Below, in pieces: positions 44,548-52,705 of a stretch of DNA of 64,000 nucleotides. The DNA comes from Bacillus_BD oryzisoli_A. GTDB taxonomy: Bacteria > Bacillota > Bacilli > Bacillales > Cytobacillaceae. Every line of letters starts with the position of its first letter. The first letter of the stretch is position 1. The notes under the pieces are model-generated. The model saw only the letters and a program-made list of their open reading frames with translations, ran no database searches and was not told the origin of the DNA. Location of the stretch: positions 15,685-79,684 of the forward strand of contig NZ_JBHZRC010000017.1 of NCBI RefSeq assembly GCF_043641075.1, in the 5' to 3' direction. Made by a program: the position numbers and the translations under genes.

Positions 44548-46779
44548 ATGAATACACCAACGGAAAAACAGCTAGAAGACCCCTTACAACAATTAGGCAA
44601 CCCTTCCTACTATAATAATCGGGAATTAAGCTGGCTTGATTTTAACAAACGAGTGTTAGAAGAAGCACGGGATGACCGCAATCCGCTGCTTGAAAAATTC
44701 AAATTCATGGCCATTTTTAGTTCAAATTTAGATGAATTCTTCATGGTTCGTGTCGCTGGTTTGTTAGATCAGGTAAAGGCTGGATTTAACCGTCCTGAGA
44801 ACAAAGCAGGACTAACACCAGCTGAACAGTTATCTTCGATTTCTACTATTACCCATAAATTGATTGAACAACACGATTATACCTACATACAAGTATTAAC
44901 TCCTCTATTAGAAAAAGAACGTGTAAAAATAATCCAAATCAAGGAAATATCTGGAGGGGACCTTTCATTTTTGGAAGACCATTTTGACGAGCATATCTTT
45001 CCGGTCCTCACACCAATGGCAATAGATGCTTACAGGCCTTTTCCAATGCTGTTAAATAAGTCGCTTAATTTAGCTATCGTTCTCCGTGACCTTCGTAAGG
45101 GCGTCCAGAACCGTAACGAAAATAAAATGGCTATTGTTCAGGTTCCAGCCGTTATTAAGCGCTATATTGAGCTGCCTTCTAAACATAACACAAGACGATT
45201 TGTTCTGCTCGAGCAGGTTATTACTCAATTTATTGATAAATTATTTATGGGCTTTGAGGTCAAATCTGTTACGCCTTTCCGTATTACCCGTAATGCCGAT
45301 TTAACGATTCATGAAGAAGGTGCCGATGATCTTTTACGTGAAATTGAAGAGGAATTGAAAAAACGGAAATGGGGAGCATGTGTAAGATTAGAGGTACAAA
45401 GTCAGCTCCATGACCAACAGGTGGTTGATTATCTAATAGAAGAATTAGAAATTACGCAAAAGGATGTTTATTTTGTACAGGCACCTCTTGATTTAACCTT
45501 CTTATTTTCCTTTTATACTACCATTCTTGCCAGCCATGGGCACTTAGTCTATGAAACGTTCATTCCTCAAGTTCCGAAGGACATGATTGGAAAGAAGGAC
45601 ATTTTCGAAGCGGCACTGGGCAATGATTTGCTGTTTCATCATCCATACGAATCATTTGAACCAATCGTCGACTTTATTTCACAAGCAGCGGATGATCCAG
45701 ATGTACTGGCGATTAAACAAACACTTTACCGGGTAAGCGGGAATTCCCCGATTATTAAGAGTCTCGAGCGTGCTGCCGAAAATGGCAAGCAAGTAACCGT
45801 GCTGGTAGAATTAAAGGCTCGATTTGATGAAAAAAACAATGTTCAGTGGGCGAAGGAGCTCGAAAAGGCCGGCTGTCATGTTATTTATGGGATGACACAT
45901 TTGAAAACGCACAGTAAAATAACGCTGGTTGTCCGCCGTAAGAAAAATAAAATTGAACGATTTGTTCATTTAGGTACAGGTAACTACAATGATGCGACAG
46001 CAAGAATCTATACAGATATGGGATTAATTACATCAAATGAACAAATTGGACTTGATGCCTCAAACTTTTTTAATTACTTAAGCGGTCATATGGAAAAGCC
46101 GTCCTACCACCACTTAATTGTATCGCCCCATGACATTCGAGATGAATTTCTAGAACTGATTGATAAAGAAATCGAGTTCCATAAACAATATGGAGATGGC
46201 CGTATTGTTGCGAAAATGAACTCGCTGACAGATAAGAAAATAATTATGAAAATGTATGAAGCCTCCATTGCTGGTGTGAAAATTGATTTGATGGTTAGAG
46301 GAATTTGCTGCTTAAGGCCTGGAATTAAAAATGTCAGTGAAAACATTACCGTTAAGAGCATCGTTGGACGATTTCTAGAGCATACAAGAATCTACTATTT
46401 TCATCATCATGGAAAGCAAAAAATCTATTTATCGTCTGCCGATATGATGACAAGAAACATGGTCAATCGAGTAGAAATCCTGTTTCCTATTTTAAAGGAC
46501 CATTTAAAGGATCGAATTTATTCATTGCTCGAAATTATTTTATCGGATAATACAAAAGCCCGCGAACAGGATTCTTCTGGTGTATATCATTATGTACACC
46601 GAAATGATAAAGAAGAAATCGACAGCCAGCTAGAGTTATGTAATAGAGCCTATCAATCAAAAAAGGTAGAAAACGAGAAAACAAGTGAGGAATTTAGTTT
46701 GAAGAAAAGGCTTAGTCAAATGGGACAGACACTCTTTTGGCGTCATAAAAAAACGTTGCCAGCGCAAAAGCTCAATTAA
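44548..46779 (+). CDS. ppk1: Polyphosphate kinase
   Basis: Makes inorganic polyphosphate from ATP, and ATP in reverse, at the membrane. The 743-residue protein has the PPK1 order: N-terminal domain opening YNNRELSWLDFNKRVLEEA, head domain, then two catalytic domains. The autophosphorylated His is His455 in GMTHLKTHSKI, and the second HKD-like site YYFHHHGKQKIY lies near 617-628. Arg/Lys of the ATP site (ELKARFDEKNN) are present. No ppx follows. A PhoX-like phosphatase gene is elsewhere in the window. Confidence 0.95.
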   Translation: MNTPTEKQLEDPLQQLGNPSYYNNRELSWLDFNKRVLEEARDDRNPLLEKFKFMAIFSSNLDEFFMVRVAGLLDQVKAGFNRPENKAGLTPAEQLSSISTITHKLIEQHDYTYIQVLTPLLEKERVKIIQIKEISGGDLSFLEDHFDEHIFPVLTPMAIDAYRPFPMLLNKSLNLAIVLRDLRKGVQNRNENKMAIVQVPAVIKRYIELPSKHNTRRFVLLEQVITQFIDKLFMGFEVKSVTPFRITRNADLTIHEEGADDLLREIEEELKKRKWGACVRLEVQSQLHDQQVVDYLIEELEITQKDVYFVQAPLDLTFLFSFYTTILASHGHLVYETFIPQVPKDMIGKKDIFEAALGNDLLFHHPYESFEPIVDFISQAADDPDVLAIKQTLYRVSGNSPIIKSLERAAENGKQVTVLVELKARFDEKNNVQWAKELEKAGCHVIYGMTHLKTHSKITLVVRRKKNKIERFVHLGTGNYNDATARIYTDMGLITSNEQIGLDASNFFNYLSGHMEKPSYHHLIVSPHDIRDEFLELIDKEIEFHKQYGDGRIVAKMNSLTDKKIIMKMYEASIAGVKIDLMVRGICCLRPGIKNVSENITVKSIVGRFLEHTRIYYFHHHGKQKIYLSSADMMTRNMVNRVEILFPILKDHLKDRIYSLLEIILSDNTKAREQDSSGVYHYVHRNDKEEIDSQLELCNRAYQSKKVENEKTSEEFSLKKRLSQMGQTLFWRHKKTLPAQKLN

Positions 46780-46833
46780 ACCAGAGGTCCGGCTCCTCTT
46801 CCTTTTGAGGAGAGCGAACCGAACCCTTGATTC

Positions 46834-47604
46834 TTAATAAAAGACAGAGTTACCCGACCCGCCTGTCAGCGATAGCACTTCTCCACTCATGGAAACTGAT
46901 AGCGGCGATGCCAGGAAGGCTATAACATTCGCAACATCCTGAGCGTTAACCAAGCGGCCGATTGAGTTCATGCTGGCAAGTCTCTCTCGGTCCTCTTCAT
47001 TTGGAAGTCGTTCAAGGATGGTTTCTGTTTCAGTAAATCCTGGATAGACAGCATTCACATTAATCCCGTATTTCCCTAACTCTACGGATGAAGTCTTCGT
47101 CAAATGAACAACCGATACATTGCGTGCCCCCGCACTCACACTACCAGCCATTCTAGCCGCCAAGCCGCTCACATTAATAATCCTACCCCAATTATTTTCC
47201 TTCATATAGGGAGCTACAGCTCTTGTACAACGGAAATAGCCAAGGAACTTCTCCTCGAAATCCTTTAGGATTAATTCATCGCTTACGTCATTAAAACCTT
47301 CTGGCTCTTTTCCACTAACACGGGCTCCATTGTTTACCAGAATATCAATACCGCCTAATAAATCTGCAGCAGTTGCTACCAATTGCTGAATAGATTCAGG
47401 GTTCCCTAAATCAGCAGTCACAGGGTAAATATTTCGGCCTGTTTCCTCACTGATTTCCTTGGCCGTTTCTTTTAACACCGCTTCATTTCTGGAACAGATG
47501 ACACAATCAACACCTTCTAATGCTAATTGACGTGCAGCCGCTTTCCCGATGCCACGGCTCCCGCCTGTAATAAGCGCTTTTTTTCCAGCTAACTGTAAAT
47601 CCAT
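46834..47604 (-). CDS. Atypical SDR lacking the catalytic Tyr-Lys pair
   Basis: A 256-residue SDR-fold protein. The cofactor motif TGGSRGIGKAAARQL and NNGA are kept, and the fold runs to the C-terminal GEVLSLTGG. At the active site the usual Y-x3-K reads A-G-A-R-N (in SAGARNVSVVHLTK): Tyr is replaced by Ala and Lys by Asn. The Ser of NVSG is kept. The xRN form recurs in a little-studied SDR subgroup, so this is likely a real subfamily and not a mutation. ATG 47604 (MDLQLAGKKALITGG) lies 7 nt after GGAGG. Substrate and activity are unknown. Confidence 0.8.
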   Translation of the reverse strand: MDLQLAGKKALITGGSRGIGKAAARQLALEGVDCVICSRNEAVLKETAKEISEETGRNIYPVTADLGNPESIQQLVATAADLLGGIDILVNNGARVSGKEPEGFNDVSDELILKDFEEKFLGYFRCTRAVAPYMKENNWGRIINVSGLAARMAGSVSAGARNVSVVHLTKTSSVELGKYGINVNAVYPGFTETETILERLPNEEDRERLASMNSIGRLVNAQDVANVIAFLASPLSVSMSGEVLSLTGGSGNSVFY

Positions 47605-47736
47605 GCCACTACCTCCAATTAATTGATTCATTCATTTGCAGGATGATTTTCTTTTATGTAAAATTACAAACATATTCATTATTATTTCATTTTTTCGAAA
47701 AAGAAAGCAACTATTAAACGTTAAGGATGATTTTGC

Positions 47737-48534
47737 ATGCTCGATACGATTCAAATTCTTGATATTACGAAAGCAGCCTATGAAGCAGGGCGAAAAATTT
47801 TAGAAGTATATGATACTGACTTTCAAGTCGAAACAAAGGAGGATGCCTCTCCGCTCACATTAGCCGATCAACAATCGCATGAAATGATTGTTAACCATTT
47901 AAGCAGGAGCTATCCGGAAATCCCTATTTTAAGTGAAGAAGGTCAGCACCTTCCCTTTGAGGAAAGAAAAGAGTGGAGCACACTTTGGATTGTCGATCCT
48001 TTAGATGGAACAAAGGAATTTGTAAATCGTAACGGGGAGTTTACAGTAAATATTGCCCTTACACATCAGCAAAAGCCTATCCTGGGTGTTATTTACGTTC
48101 CAGTCAAGGACGAAATGTATTTCTCAAACCAGCTTGGGGCTTTTAAGGTTCATCAATATAGCGCCCATCAGCTTCTATCAGAAGAGGATTTGTTGGCCGT
48201 TTCTGAAAAAATAACAGTTGGTCATATGGGCTCTTATAAAGTGGTGGCAAGCCGCTCACATTTATCTCCTGAGACTGAGACATTTGTTGAGGAACTTAAG
48301 AAGGAGCATGGTGTAGTTGAGATGATTTCTGCAGGAAGCTCATTGAAGTTTTGTCTAGTCGCAGAAGGTAAAGCAAATGTCTATCCGCGCTTTGCCCCAA
48401 CAATGGAATGGGATACCGCAGCAGGACAAGCCATTGTAGAAGCTGCCGGAGGAGAAGTGGTTGATGCTGAAACAAAACAACCGCTAGTTTATAATAAAGA
48501 ACAGCTTGTAAACAGCTGGTTTATCGTACGTTAA
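47737..48534 (+). CDS. cysQ: 3'(2'),5'-bisphosphate nucleotidase (CysQ-like)
   Basis: A 265-residue member of the inositol-monophosphatase superfamily, probably hydrolysing 3'-phosphoadenosine 5'-phosphate to AMP. The metal-binding motifs are complete: SEEG (near 67), IVDPLDGTKEFVNRNGEFTV (near 86-105) and the C-terminal MEWDTAAGQAIVEAAGG (near 223-239). DGTKEF favours CysQ over inositol monophosphatase. AAGGATG lies upstream of ATG 47737. No sulphate assimilation genes are adjacent. Confidence 0.85.
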   Translation: MLDTIQILDITKAAYEAGRKILEVYDTDFQVETKEDASPLTLADQQSHEMIVNHLSRSYPEIPILSEEGQHLPFEERKEWSTLWIVDPLDGTKEFVNRNGEFTVNIALTHQQKPILGVIYVPVKDEMYFSNQLGAFKVHQYSAHQLLSEEDLLAVSEKITVGHMGSYKVVASRSHLSPETETFVEELKKEHGVVEMISAGSSLKFCLVAEGKANVYPRFAPTMEWDTAAGQAIVEAAGGEVVDAETKQPLVYNKEQLVNSWFIVR

Positions 48535-48540
48535 TAGTAG

Positions 48541-48566
48541 AAAAAGAGCCTTGTTCGGCTCTTTTT
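48541..48566. terminator. Bidirectional terminator after cysQ
   Basis: AAAAAGAGCC (48541-48550) pairs with GGCTCTTTTT (48557-48566). Confidence 0.85.
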
Positions 48567-48573
48567 TTCATAG

Positions 48574-48777
48574 CTACTCTTCCTTCAATTCATTCAGCTC
48601 ATCGATCAGCTGCTTCGTACGCTTTGCATTTCCCTGCGCAAAATTCTCGAGCCGTTCTTTTAGCTCATCATCATCCTCGACTCGTTCAGCACTAATAAGA
48701 TATGTACGCATTAAATCCTCTTCAGTCTCGATTGAATTTTTCAGAACTTCTTCAAGCTTTTCCTTATCTTCATTCAT
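48574..48777 (-). CDS. Small helical charged protein
   Basis: A 67-residue protein very rich in Glu, Lys and Leu, predicted as two long helices (DKEKLEEVLKNSIETEEDLM and DDELKERLENFAQGNAKRTK). No family is recognised. AAGGAGGGG 6 nt before ATG 48777 is a strong ribosome site and supports translation. Confidence 0.6.
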   Translation of the reverse strand: MNEDKEKLEEVLKNSIETEEDLMRTYLISAERVEDDDELKERLENFAQGNAKRTKQLIDELNELKEE

Positions 48778-48837
48778 ATCGGACCCCTCCTTAACATTTT
48801 TTATCGTTCACTAATTTCATTCATATTATCCATAAAA

Positions 48838-48878
48838 AAACCATCAATCGATGCGCATTGCACCTTCATTGATGGTTT
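48838..48878 (-). terminator. Terminator of the pyr-leader MFS gene
   Basis: AAACCATCAAT (48838-48848) pairs with ATTGATGGTTT (48868-48878); the minus strand continues with TTTTT. Confidence 0.75.
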
Positions 48879-48893
48879 CATTTTTATCTCTTA

Positions 48894-50120
48894 TTAAAAT
48901 TTTTCAACAGGCTGCATAATCTTTATTGTATTACGGCTAGCCACTCTATTATTAAGCGTCAGCATGACCATAAAGGATAGGCAATAAAGCGCTGCTAGAT
49001 AAATCATTACGACTGTCATATTCGAACTTTGAAGGATGTAACCAACAAGGATTGGTGATAAACCTCCTACCGCACGTCCAAAGTTAAAGATTGTATTGGT
49101 AGCTGTACTACGAATTTGAACCGGATAAAAGCTGCTAATGAGTGCACCATATCCAGCAAACATTCCATTTGAAAAGAAACCAACAATCGCTCCTCCGATT
49201 AATAAGCCTGCGCTTCCGGTTGCAAAGGAATAGAAGAATACTGCAGCTGCAGAGGCTAGTAAAAAGGTACCGTAAGCACGCTTTGCTCCAAATCGATCCA
49301 TAAATCGTCCAAAGGTTAACATCCCAATGATCATTCCAACCGCTGTACTAATTGTCCAAAGTGCTGAGCTTGAAACCGATAAGCCTTGTGATTGCTGAAG
49401 CATGGATGGCAGCCAAATCATTAAGCCATTGTAGCCTGCAATTTGTACTGTCGCCATGATCACGAGAGCAATGGTTGTCATCGTCGTTTTTGGCGTGGAG
49501 AATAACTGAGCTAGTTTTCCTTTTTCTACTTTCTTAACCTTGATTTCTTTTTGAGCTTCTAACCATTTTGGAGATTCTTTCAGGTTCTTTCTTACAATGA
49601 AAGCAAAAATTACAGGAAGTACACCTACAAAGAACAGCGCTCTCCAGCCTAACATCGGCAGAATCATCGCACTTAGTAATGCAGCAAGGATCACACCGTA
49701 CTGTGCACCAACACTTACATAAGAAGAAGCTCTTCCCTGTTTATTCTTCGGCCACGCTTCGGCTACAAGTGCCATACCAATTCCGTACTCACCGCCGGCG
49801 CCAAGTCCAGCAATAAATCTAAACAAATAAACCTGTTCAATATTTGTTGCAATTCCGGTTAATGCTGTACCTAAAGCGAACAATAGGATTGTATAGGTGA
49901 AAATTCGTACCCGGCCAAACTTATCAGCCAAAATTCCAAATAGTATTCCACCTACAAGCATTCCGATATTTGTAATAGAAGAAATAAGTCCGCCTGTTGC
50001 AAAATCAATGCCAAACTCTGAAATAATCATCGACATCGCGAAGGAGATAAACATGATATCCATCCCTTCTAACGTTAAACCGGCTGTTGATGCGACGACT
50101 GTTTTTTTACGATAATCCAT
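48894..50120 (-). CDS. MFS transporter, predicted pyrimidine-regulated
   Basis: A 408-residue 12-helix major facilitator of the aromatic-acid/metabolite:proton symporter type. The loop 2-3 motif is LADKFGRVRIFTYTILLFA near residue 62, and FRFIAGLGAGGEYGIGMALV near 100-119 is the helix-4 signature. Its leader carries two PyrR-binding-loop sequences, so synthesis is predicted to fall when UMP is plentiful. That points to a pyrimidine or pyrimidine-precursor substrate (uracil, orotate, dihydroorotate or an intermediate), although the family usually carries aromatic or carboxylic acids. Orotate would satisfy both. GGAAGGGTGG precedes ATG 50120. Confidence 0.82.
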   Translation of the reverse strand: MDYRKKTVVASTAGLTLEGMDIMFISFAMSMIISEFGIDFATGGLISSITNIGMLVGGILFGILADKFGRVRIFTYTILLFALGTALTGIATNIEQVYLFRFIAGLGAGGEYGIGMALVAEAWPKNKQGRASSYVSVGAQYGVILAALLSAMILPMLGWRALFFVGVLPVIFAFIVRKNLKESPKWLEAQKEIKVKKVEKGKLAQLFSTPKTTMTTIALVIMATVQIAGYNGLMIWLPSMLQQSQGLSVSSSALWTISTAVGMIIGMLTFGRFMDRFGAKRAYGTFLLASAAAVFFYSFATGSAGLLIGGAIVGFFSNGMFAGYGALISSFYPVQIRSTATNTIFNFGRAVGGLSPILVGYILQSSNMTVVMIYLAALYCLSFMVMLTLNNRVASRNTIKIMQPVEKF

Positions 50121-50386
50121 TTTGTTTCCACCCTTCCGTTTTTTACAAGCTGTACCTCGAAAGAATGGATAGATACGTTTCCCATTCTCCTTTGAAGCCT
50201 CACAGGACTTCGCTTAAAAGAGGTCTTTTTTACAAAATAAATACCCTTTCGTCGCAGAGGACAAAAGGGTATGGATAGGCAAAAGTAAGTATAGCATAGT
50301 GAACAAGCTAAAAATATAGCTTATTGCCGCCCTTTTCAGCCTCTCTGGTCTGTGTTAAAGGTATTATGTTGTTGTTGTTAATTATA
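50121..50386 (-). promoter_or_regulatory. PyrR-type leader with two binding loops
   Basis: Read on the minus strand from TATAAT (50386-50381). Loop 1 at 50352-50337 reads CAGACCAGAGAGGCTG, one mismatch from the PyrR consensus ARUCCNGNGAGGYU. A terminator stem ATACCCTTT...AAAGGGTAT with TTTATTTT follows at 50272-50241. GAAAAGGG (50337-50330) after loop 1 can pair with CCCTTTT of that stem to form an antiterminator. Loop 2 at 50211-50194, GAAGTCCTGTGAGGCTTC, matches the consensus exactly. After it, GAATGG can pair with CCATTC, and CCATTCTTTC can instead pair with the Shine-Dalgarno region GGAAGGGTGG. This suggests transcriptional then translational control. Confidence 0.75.
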
Positions 50387-50524
50387 CTAGCATAGTAGTA
50401 AATCTGGTTCAATAACTTTTTGAAAATAAATAAATGGAAAATATTTACGGCGGCGATTAGCTCAGGCCTCGTTTAGCTTTAGAAGTTTTAATGAGGGACA
50501 ATAATTCAGTAGTCCGAAAAAAAA

Positions 50525-50812
50525 TGTCCTTCATCATGACGATGAAGGACATTTCGTGATTGATTTGCTTTTCTATTGTCCCTCATAAGGCCTATGAAGG
50601 ACAAAATTTCTTTGTTTTACTTGTATACTGTCTTTCATAAGGCCTATGAAGGACAATTTATGTTTAATTTACCTATCAACTGTCCTTCATTTCACTGATG
50701 AAGGACAAAACTCAGTTAATCTAAATAAAGAATGGCCCTCATACCATCCATGAAAGACAAAACATAATACTGTTCCCCGCCTTCTGTCCTTCAGCAAAAA
50801 AATGAAAGGGCA
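50525..50812. repeat. Six-unit, 52-bp palindromic array (array B)
   Basis: Units start at 50525, 50577, 50629, 50681, 50733 and 50785, exactly 52 bp apart. Each is a 27-nt palindrome: arm TGTCCTTCAT, 7-nt centre, arm ATGAAGGACA, then a 25-nt AT-rich spacer that differs from unit to unit. Centres vary (CATGACG, AAGGCCT twice, TTCACTG, ACCATCC). The last unit is 1 nt longer and diverged, and a degenerate copy ends at 50500. It lies between the ECF gene stop (50834) and the promoter of the PyrR-type leader. Confidence 0.88.
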
Positions 50813-50833
50813 AAATACTTTTTAACATAACTC

Positions 50834-51379
50834 TTATTTAAAATAAGGAACCTTTTTCAAAGCAACACAAACCGGAACGGCAATGATAATTCCTAATACA
50901 TTTTGCAGGATGTCTCCCGGGATTGACGTTAAAGGTGTAATCCAATTTCCGTATAGAATTACTTCACCAAAGTAGTAAACAGCTATCATAAATGGCATCG
51001 AAATAATGGTTGCCGTTATATTTAAAGCAAGGCTGCTTCCTTTGCGGCCTTTTGCCCAAGAGATTTTACCGACGATGAAGCCTTGTAAACCACGCGCCAC
51101 AATGGTGATTGGCGCCCACAGCAGCCAGCCTCCAACAATATCAAATAATCCCATTCCGATTGCACCGGCAAGAGCTCCCTTTTTAGGCCCAAACAAAATA
51201 GATGCAATAAAAAGCATCGCTGTTCCTAAATGAACCAATCCCCCATTTATAGAAATAGGCAATTTAATATTTATAAAGAACGTTGCAAGAAAAATAAGTG
51301 CAGCTAATACGGAGGTAATAATTAAATCAAATGTTTTCTGACCTGGTTTTGAATAACTCTGAATATTTTCCATTTTCAT
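50834..51379 (-). CDS. ECF transporter S component
   Basis: A 181-residue membrane protein with five to six helices, the substrate-binding subunit of an energy-coupling-factor vitamin transporter. The region LFGPKKGALAGAIGMGLFDIV near 63-83 is typical of the ECF S family with the ribofla/HMP/pantothenate-like fold. It would share a general EcfA/A'/T module coded elsewhere. The vitamin is not identifiable; no riboswitch is seen in the leader. The start is ATG 51379 or 51373, both near AGGAAGGG. Confidence 0.78.
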   Translation of the reverse strand: MKMENIQSYSKPGQKTFDLIITSVLAALIFLATFFINIKLPISINGGLVHLGTAMLFIASILFGPKKGALAGAIGMGLFDIVGGWLLWAPITIVARGLQGFIVGKISWAKGRKGSSLALNITATIISMPFMIAVYYFGEVILYGNWITPLTSIPGDILQNVLGIIIAVPVCVALKKVPYFK

Positions 51380-51512
51380 AACCCTTCCTCGTTAGAATAT
51401 ACCTATGACTTTAGCAGAGGACTGGTATATAGAAAAGGTCCATTTTATTAAAAAACTTCAGTCCATATTTTCCTTATCTGTGGGAAAGTCACCTTAAAGT
51501 TAAGGCGGGAAG

Positions 51513-51803
51513 CTAGGTCCACATCGCATAAAGCTCCCACGGATGGCCGAAATTGCCATAATTCGCAAGCATGACCGGCTTGTTAGTGATCACTTTTTTT
51601 AACATGTAAAAAGAAAAAGGTGTCCCTTTCACTGAATTGGGAGCATCCCATAAAACCCACTCCACAATAAACGTTGCGATGAAAGCCAATACAGTCGTAG
51701 TTAGGATGGCCAGCTTCCCATTTACATCTTAAAAAAACATGACAACGCAATGCGGCAGGGACGAGCCCAAAGTTACCGCCGCAATAAGAATTCCGACAAT
51801 AGG
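51513..51803 (-). pseudogene. Degraded MFS transporter fragment
   Basis: The minus strand translates as PIVGILIAAVTLGSSLPH, then a stop codon, and in the same frame a hydrophobic helix (LAILTTTVLAFIATFIV), VKGTPFSFYMLKKV and MLANYGNFGHPWELYAMWT before a TAG at 51515-51513. TLGSSLPH and GHPWELYAMWT resemble neighbouring landmarks of one MFS branch, in the correct order but with the intervening part lost. There is no start codon, and both ends are missing. It is a remnant between the mpsC-like and ECF genes. Confidence 0.65.
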
Positions 51804-52502
51804 TTAATTTGATCTATATTCTTTATTAAAAATAAACACAATATCATTTCGATCCTTTTCATAATCCCAGATAATAAAAATATCTTCAATAGAGCGATTA
51901 AAAATACCCTCAAATAAACCTTTGCAGTCCATATACTCTTTTTTTATATCTCTTGCCTGGTGGAGCAATAAATCGTAGTCGCCTTTTTGATAAACGAAAC
52001 GTTCCAGCTGTAATAGGACCTGCTTCGACTCAACCGTACAAATATTTTGCGAGTAGCTGACGATTTTTAGGCAGGCTGCTTTTTTATGTGTCTTCGAGCC
52101 TATTTCATCCAGCAGCTTTAAAAGCGATTTTTCAAAGCTTACCTCGATTTTTTCTTCTACCATATCCTTGATTTCAAATACAAGGATTCCGGTATTTCGG
52201 TCATAATCCCAATCAGAACGGAAGTATTCATACAGTATTCCCAGCGTCTTTTCAACTTCCGGAATATAGTCTTTGATTACCGTGTTGATAACAGTCGAAC
52301 GAAAATTGGTTGCAAGATTTAACTCGTTATTACAAATCAAGACTTCCTCCGCAGGGGTAATGAAATTTCTCATATAGACATAGAATCGTTTCCCTTTCTG
52401 CATAACGTAACAGGTTTCCGGACCTTTTCCGAACCTTCGCTTTATCAGCTTACTAAACTTACTGCTAAGGTACTGCATATTCTCCTGTGTTGTTGTAATC
52501 AT
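51804..52502 (-). CDS. MpsC/DUF2294 family protein, two tandem domains
   Basis: A 232-residue cytoplasmic protein with two copies of the DUF2294 (MpsC) domain, about 10-115 and 120-228. Each ends in an alike strand pair, SDWDYDRNTGILVFEI and IIWDYEKDRNDIVFIF. MpsC is associated with a Na+-translocating, membrane-potential-generating system in Staphylococcus, but Bacillus homologues usually lie apart from MpsAB and are uncharacterised, as here. AAAGGGGATTG precedes ATG 52502. Confidence 0.75.
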   Translation of the reverse strand: MITTTQENMQYLSSKFSKLIKRRFGKGPETCYVMQKGKRFYVYMRNFITPAEEVLICNNELNLATNFRSTVINTVIKDYIPEVEKTLGILYEYFRSDWDYDRNTGILVFEIKDMVEEKIEVSFEKSLLKLLDEIGSKTHKKAACLKIVSYSQNICTVESKQVLLQLERFVYQKGDYDLLLHQARDIKKEYMDCKGLFEGIFNRSIEDIFIIWDYEKDRNDIVFIFNKEYRSN

Positions 52503-52525
52503 AACAATCCCCTTTCAGAAAAAAA

Positions 52526-52555
52526 GGCCTAACCCCTGATAAAAGAAGCTAGACC
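52526..52555 (-). terminator. Terminator after the orphan kinase
   Basis: GGTCTA and TAGGCC (minus strand, 52555-52550 and 52531-52526) form a 6-bp stem followed by a seven-T run. Confidence 0.55.
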
Positions 52556-52705
52556 ACGGCTGAAACGACTATATCAAATCGTTTATTCCCTATACCATAT
52601 TACTAAAATTGGTCTTTAGAAGTATCTATATCTTTACTATGACAGATGACTACTAGACAATTGACATAGTCATACTAGCATGATTATTCATTATTCAGCA
52701 ATTAT

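Noticed and set aside
50525..50812. CRISPR array with 25-nt spacers
   Set aside because: The 27-nt repeats vary in their centres, spacers are AT-rich and only 25 nt, there are no cas genes and no leader; the layout fits phased palindromes better.
51380..51512. Riboswitch in the ECF S-component leader
   Set aside because: No thi, preQ1, folate or flavin consensus was found; the sequence before it is the end of the MFS remnant.
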